Assembly: GCA_022800815.1 (NCBI GenBank) | Contig: JAAWRC010000015.1 | Location: 18,144-82,143, forward strand | DNA from: Lachnospiraceae bacterium | GTDB taxonomy: Bacteria > Bacillota > Clostridia > Lachnospirales > Lachnospiraceae | Direction of reading: 5' to 3' | DNA: 64,000 bases | Shown: piece by piece, positions 59,949-64,000 of the stretch | How positions within the stretch are numbered: position 1 is the first letter of the stretch | How the letters are laid out: each line of letters opens with the position of its first letter | Program-made: the position numbers and the translations under genes | Notes under the pieces: generated by a model | Told to the model about the DNA's origin: nothing | Database searches by the model: none | What the model saw: the letters and a program-made list of their open reading frames with translations, nothing else

Positions 59949-61988
59949 GTGGCGGGAAAGCAAGCGAACTCCCTTGCCGGACGGGGGACAAAACGGAGCC
60001 TGAATGGAAGGATATTAAAAAACACGACGCTTAATATCCTGATTTTGGTGGTCATATGCAGTACTATTATGGTTCTTGCCATGCAGTCACTTGCCAACAA
60101 CATTTTATTGGACAGTCTTCAGCCGATGGCGCGGCAGTCGGCCAAGACGGTAGAGGCCAACATCCATATGCTGGCAGACCGTATGATGACCATTGCCAGT
60201 GATCCCCGGATGAATGAGGGAACTGCTGCAGGCTTAGAGGGAACGGAGGCGTCCAGTTCAAATATTGCAGAAACTGAAAAGAACCGTAAGGCGGTACTGG
60301 AAGAGGCGGCAGAGATTTATGAATTATACACAATCGCGCTGTATGACTTGGACGGACGGCTTATACAGGGGATCAATGATGCACCGGAAAATCTGGATGG
60401 CAGTTTCCTGTCGCTTTTGCAAGAAACAGATAATTTGACTACCGATTCCTCCACGATCTATCAGGGAAAGCTGGGCATTATGATGGGTATGCCGGTGAAG
60501 GAGGAAGGCGAAACCGTTCTTTATGTGATGGGGGTATATAAATATGATACCCTTAACGATGTTATCAGCAGTATCAATTTAGGAAAGAGCGGCATGGCCT
60601 ATGTGGCTAACCGAGAGGGCATTGTTGTCGGACATCCGGATCAGTCTCTGGCGCTCAATAAAAGTTCCCTGGCTGAACTCAGCGGCGGCAACACGGACGC
60701 GGTGGAGAGAGTAACTACCGGAGAAACAGGGGCAACTGAACTTCCTATTGATGGGGAACGGATGCTGGTCGCCTTTTCTCCTATTCGGGGAACTCAGTGG
60801 TCGCTGGTCATTCAAATTCCCAAGTCGGATTACAACCATTTCATTAATGGGGCAATGCTTGTCTCAATCCTGGCGAATTTGGTGATCTTGGCAGTTTCCA
60901 TGTTGCTGGTCCTGCGCCTTGCCCGTTCCATCTCTCTCCCGGTGAAGCGTGTAACGGAGCGGATGGTAGCCCTCTCCGACGGCGACCTGCATACGGATGT
61001 ACTTCCGGTTAATACAAGAGATGAACTGGAAGTGATGACACAGACGCTGGACGCTACATTAGAAAGCGTAAACCGGTACATATCCGACATTCAGCAGGTA
61101 TTGACACAGGTTGCGGACGGCGATTTGCGCACCGGACCCAAGGTGGATTACAAGGGTGATTTCGTGTTGATCCGTGGCAGTCTGTGTACAATTACCGAAT
61201 CGATTAACGAAACGCTCCTTGGATTCCGTGCCGCTGCGGATCGGCTTACCGATATGGCAGAGCAATTGAGCGGACAGTCCGTAAAACTGCATCAGGCGTC
61301 CCTGGAGCAGAATCAGTCTGCCGAAGGGCTGGTCCACGAGGTGAGCCAGGTAAAGGCCCGGTTGGCCGATGTCACAGAGAGCAGCGGTCAGACTCGTTCC
61401 CAGACGGAGGAGATTACTCAGTGTATTCAAAGCGCCAACGAACAAATGGGCGCTTTATCCTCTGCAATGGACGATATCAGCGATAATGCACAGCAAATCA
61501 CAAAAATTGCAAAGGATATTGAGGATATCGCATTCCAGACCAATATTCTAGCGCTCAATGCCTCTGTAGAGGCGGCCCGCGCCGGAGCCTCGGGAAAGGG
61601 TTTTGCAGTTGTAGCTAATGAGGTGAAGCAGTTGGCGGCTAAGAGCGCTGAGGCCGCACAGAGCGCCACAGATATGCTCAGTAACACTAGGGCAATTATC
61701 CGGACCGGTGTGGTGTTGACAGCAAATACGGCTGATTCTCTCCGTGCAATTTCCGACGTTTCTGCAAAGATTGGCATCATTTCGGATCAACTGACAACGG
61801 CGGTACAGGGGCAGGAAACTGCGTTGACTGTTATGGAGGCAAGGATTGCCGCCATTTCCGCTATTGCGGATCGCAATTTGCAAAACGCAGGAGAAACAGA
61901 GCAGTCCAGCGGCTCGTTGGCGAAAGAAGCTGAGGCGCTTCAGTCTCAGGTGAGGAAATTTATTTTGAAGGAGAACTACAGTAAATGA
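59949..61988 (+). CDS. Methyl-accepting chemotaxis protein (Cache-type sensor, HAMP, MCP signalling domain)
   Basis: [28 protein letters not shown] (HAMP); [54 protein letters not shown] start at 59949 with AAAAGGAG RBS. Confidence 0.92.
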   Translation: MAGKQANSLAGRGTKRSLNGRILKNTTLNILILVVICSTIMVLAMQSLANNILLDSLQPMARQSAKTVEANIHMLADRMMTIASDPRMNEGTAAGLEGTEASSSNIAETEKNRKAVLEEAAEIYELYTIALYDLDGRLIQGINDAPENLDGSFLSLLQETDNLTTDSSTIYQGKLGIMMGMPVKEEGETVLYVMGVYKYDTLNDVISSINLGKSGMAYVANREGIVVGHPDQSLALNKSSLAELSGGNTDAVERVTTGETGATELPIDGERMLVAFSPIRGTQWSLVIQIPKSDYNHFINGAMLVSILANLVILAVSMLLVLRLARSISLPVKRVTERMVALSDGDLHTDVLPVNTRDELEVMTQTLDATLESVNRYISDIQQVLTQVADGDLRTGPKVDYKGDFVLIRGSLCTITESINETLLGFRAAADRLTDMAEQLSGQSVKLHQASLEQNQSAEGLVHEVSQVKARLADVTESSGQTRSQTEEITQCIQSANEQMGALSSAMDDISDNAQQITKIAKDIEDIAFQTNILALNASVEAARAGASGKGFAVVANEVKQLAAKSAEAAQSATDMLSNTRAIIRTGVVLTANTADSLRAISDVSAKIGIISDQLTTAVQGQETALTVMEARIAAISAIADRNLQNAGETEQSSGSLAKEAEALQSQVRKFILKENYSK

Positions 61989-62428
61989 AACGAATTTTTT
62001 CCATACTTTTAAGTTTACTGATGATGGCATCGCTGTTAACGGCCTGCGGAAATCAGGAGAAGCTTCAGGACGGATATTATACTGCTCAAATATCGGAGTT
62101 CAGCCATGGCTGGAAAGAGTATATTACCATCCTGGTAAAGGGAGGGAGCATTATTTCCGTAGAGTACAATGCGGAAAATGCGAGTGGTTTTATTAAAAGC
62201 TGGGATAACGCCTATATGCAGACAATGCTCCATACCAATGGAACTTACCCCAATGAGTATACTCGCTATTATGCAAATCAGCTCTTGGAGGAGCAGAGCG
62301 AAAGCGGTATTGACGCGCTCTCAGGAGCGTCATCTTCTCACGGAACGTTCCAAATGCTGGTCCAGGCTGTTCTGGAGCAGGCCCGGAAGGGGGATTCCAG
62401 TATCGTATTCGTGGATGTAGCCCACTGA
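61985..62428 (+). CDS. Lipoprotein with FMN-binding-like domain
   Basis: Signal/lipobox [53 protein letters not shown]...[17 protein letters not shown] overlap with the MCP stop. Confidence 0.7.
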   Translation: MKRIFSILLSLLMMASLLTACGNQEKLQDGYYTAQISEFSHGWKEYITILVKGGSIISVEYNAENASGFIKSWDNAYMQTMLHTNGTYPNEYTRYYANQLLEEQSESGIDALSGASSSHGTFQMLVQAVLEQARKGDSSIVFVDVAH

Positions 62429-62572
62429 AGCCTGTACAGAAGCCAACTGTTTTTGTAACATTTGTGAGAGCGGCGCTTTTTTGAGGCTCGTTTTCTCTTG
62501 GCGTAAAAATGCAATTTCATAAAAAAGGGGCTGTCGGTTAATACCAATTTTTTGTCTCTGACAGTTGAAAAT

Positions 62573-62630
62573 GAGGCGATCCCGCAGAATCGAGCTTTTT
62601 GAAGGCTGGATTTCATTGCGGGATCGTCTC
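62573..62630. terminator. Hairpin downstream of the lipoprotein gene / upstream of the remnant region
   Basis: GAGGCGATCCCGCA ... TGCGGGATCGTCTC followed by a T-rich stretch. Confidence 0.45.
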
Positions 62631-62673
62631 CTTCTTTTTATAACCTCTATTTTAGGGCGCAAAAAACCCTTGT

Positions 62674-63084
62674 TTGGATTTTTCGGGGCACACGGCCTCC
62701 CTTGGGACTTTGACAATCAATGCCTTGGCTGCGTCGGATGAAGTCATTATCACGGTCAATCCCCAGCTTCTGGCTATGATGGGGATGCAGGACTTCCTGC
62801 GGACGGTGGTGAAGATTAGGAAGCGGATCAATCCGGGGCTGGGGATTGCGGGCATCCGGATGACCATGTGCGAGTTCAGGACGAAGCTGTGCAGGGTTCT
62901 AACGGAGGAAGTGACGGAGAGTTTCCAGGAGCAGATACGGGTGTTTGAGACGAGGATTCCCAGTACGGTGAAGGTGGGAGAGAGCATTTATTACAGCCTG
63001 CCGATGGCGGAGTACAGCCCGAAGGCGAGCGTAGGGATGGCTTACAGAGAGTTTGCAAAGGAGTTGGTTTCGTATGAAGGTTAA
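62674..63084 (+). pseudogene. ParA/Soj-family ATPase fragment lacking Walker A N-terminus
   Basis: ASLGTLTINALAASDEVIITVNPQLLAMMGMQDFLRTVVKIRKRINPGLGIAGIRMTMCEFRTKLCRVLTEEV matches the ParA C-terminal half only. Confidence 0.75.
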
Positions 63085-63400
63085 TGGGACGAAGAGGAAG
63101 ATTTTTAATGACGCTGTGGACCTTCTGGCGGGGGCGGAGGAGATCGGGAGGCTGGATAGGTCTCATTTTAACATTATTCTGGCGGAGGAATATGATGTGA
63201 CGCTCCAGTCAAAGAATACGGGGCATATCTGGTATATCCATAACCCGGAGTATCCTGGGGAGGGAGAGTGTATTATTTTTCATAAGCACAGGGCTTCCCA
63301 GCCGTATCATCAGCATGGCAGGGCCAGGAGTCTGGGGCAGGCGGTGAAGAGTATCAAAGGGCATGATGTGTTCCAGATGAATGGGCGGAAGCGTTTGTAA
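63074..63400 (+). CDS. Small conserved-looking protein downstream of the ParA remnant
   Basis: ORF starting MKVNGTKRKIFNDAVDLLAGAEEIGRLDRSHFNIILAEEYDV; 11-nt overlap with the ParA remnant. Confidence 0.45.
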   Translation: MKVNGTKRKIFNDAVDLLAGAEEIGRLDRSHFNIILAEEYDVTLQSKNTGHIWYIHNPEYPGEGECIIFHKHRASQPYHQHGRARSLGQAVKSIKGHDVFQMNGRKRL

Positions 63401-63594
63401 TATATGGCCTAAGGGTAAAATAGGGAATACTCTGGCGTATTGATATATGTCGGAGTTTTCTTATGTAAGTACATTGTAGCTGTATATGTATTGATTTGTT
63501 TTTGGTAAGTTCTTAGAAAGTCCGTTCCATTGGCTAGGGATATGCTGTATAATAGAGTCTGTTATGGAAGATGATCCATCAGGGAGGCGGAAAA

Positions 63595-64000
63595 GTGATC
63601 TGTAAAATACGAAAATGGGATTTGGCGGCGGCTCTTTCCAATAGAAAAGTACAGGATAATCTTAGAGATGGGTTGCCGTACCCTTATACGGAACAGGACG
63701 GGGGGGCTTTATTTCTGCTATGCTGTCTGCGGATGAAAATGAAACATTTGCTTTTGCCATAACTGTAGATGGACGGGTGGTGGGAAGTATCGGTGTTTTC
63801 CGCCAGGGGAATATCCACAGGCGGACAGCCGAGTTGGGATATTATATAGCGGAAGGATACTGGGGAAAGGGAATTATGACAGAGGCTGTAAGACAGGTCT
63901 GTATGGAAAGGCTTATACTGGATATGATGGGGTGGGCAGATGTATCGGAGAGGGAACTGTGCGAAAAGGAGGAAATTATTACTGATTTTGGAGAAAAGCT
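63595..64000 (+). pseudogene. GNAT-family acetyltransferase interrupted by frameshift at a G7 run; continues past window
   Basis: Frame 1 ICKIRKWDLAAALSNRKVQDNLRDGLPYPYTEQDG; after GGGGGGG (63700-63706) another frame reads FISAMLSADENETFAFAITVDGRVVGSIGVFRQGNIHRRTAELGYYIAEGYWGKGIMTEAVRQ. Confidence 0.75.

Overview
The window reads as a chromosomal segment from a GC-rich Clostridia/Lachnospiraceae-like Firmicute. That host guess is inferred from gene content and synteny. The left 6.5 kb is visibly more AT-rich and carries a three-gene cluster: a DrmA-like helicase (open to the window edge), a DrmB-like zinc-ribbon/DUF1998 protein, and a NERD-nuclease/UvrD-type helicase fusion. This looks like a non-canonical DISARM-related defence module and is the best candidate here for an undescribed system. 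The rest is mostly housekeeping or metabolic: a MoxR-AAA/VWA pair, five tRNAs, ecfA1-ecfA2-ecfT-truA-rplM-rpsI, deoB, a DtxR/MntR regulator, MATE and ABC transporters, nrdDG with tandem NrdR-like boxes, an Amt-PII fusion, a LacI-linked liv-type transporter/catabolic operon, cwlD, a tsaC-LMWPTP-rpiB-comEB block, and a complete F-type ATP synthase operon whose c-subunit carries a Na+-binding signature. The right end looks like a decaying mobile-element region, with a ParA fragment and a frameshifted GNAT gene. Other notable items are a 224-bp MITE-like inverted-repeat element with a 10-bp target duplication (25540-25783), a LMW-phosphatase (YwlE position) lacking its catalytic Arg, and a probable sigma/anti-sigma deletion chimera. 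No search or alignment was run; family names are from motif recognition.
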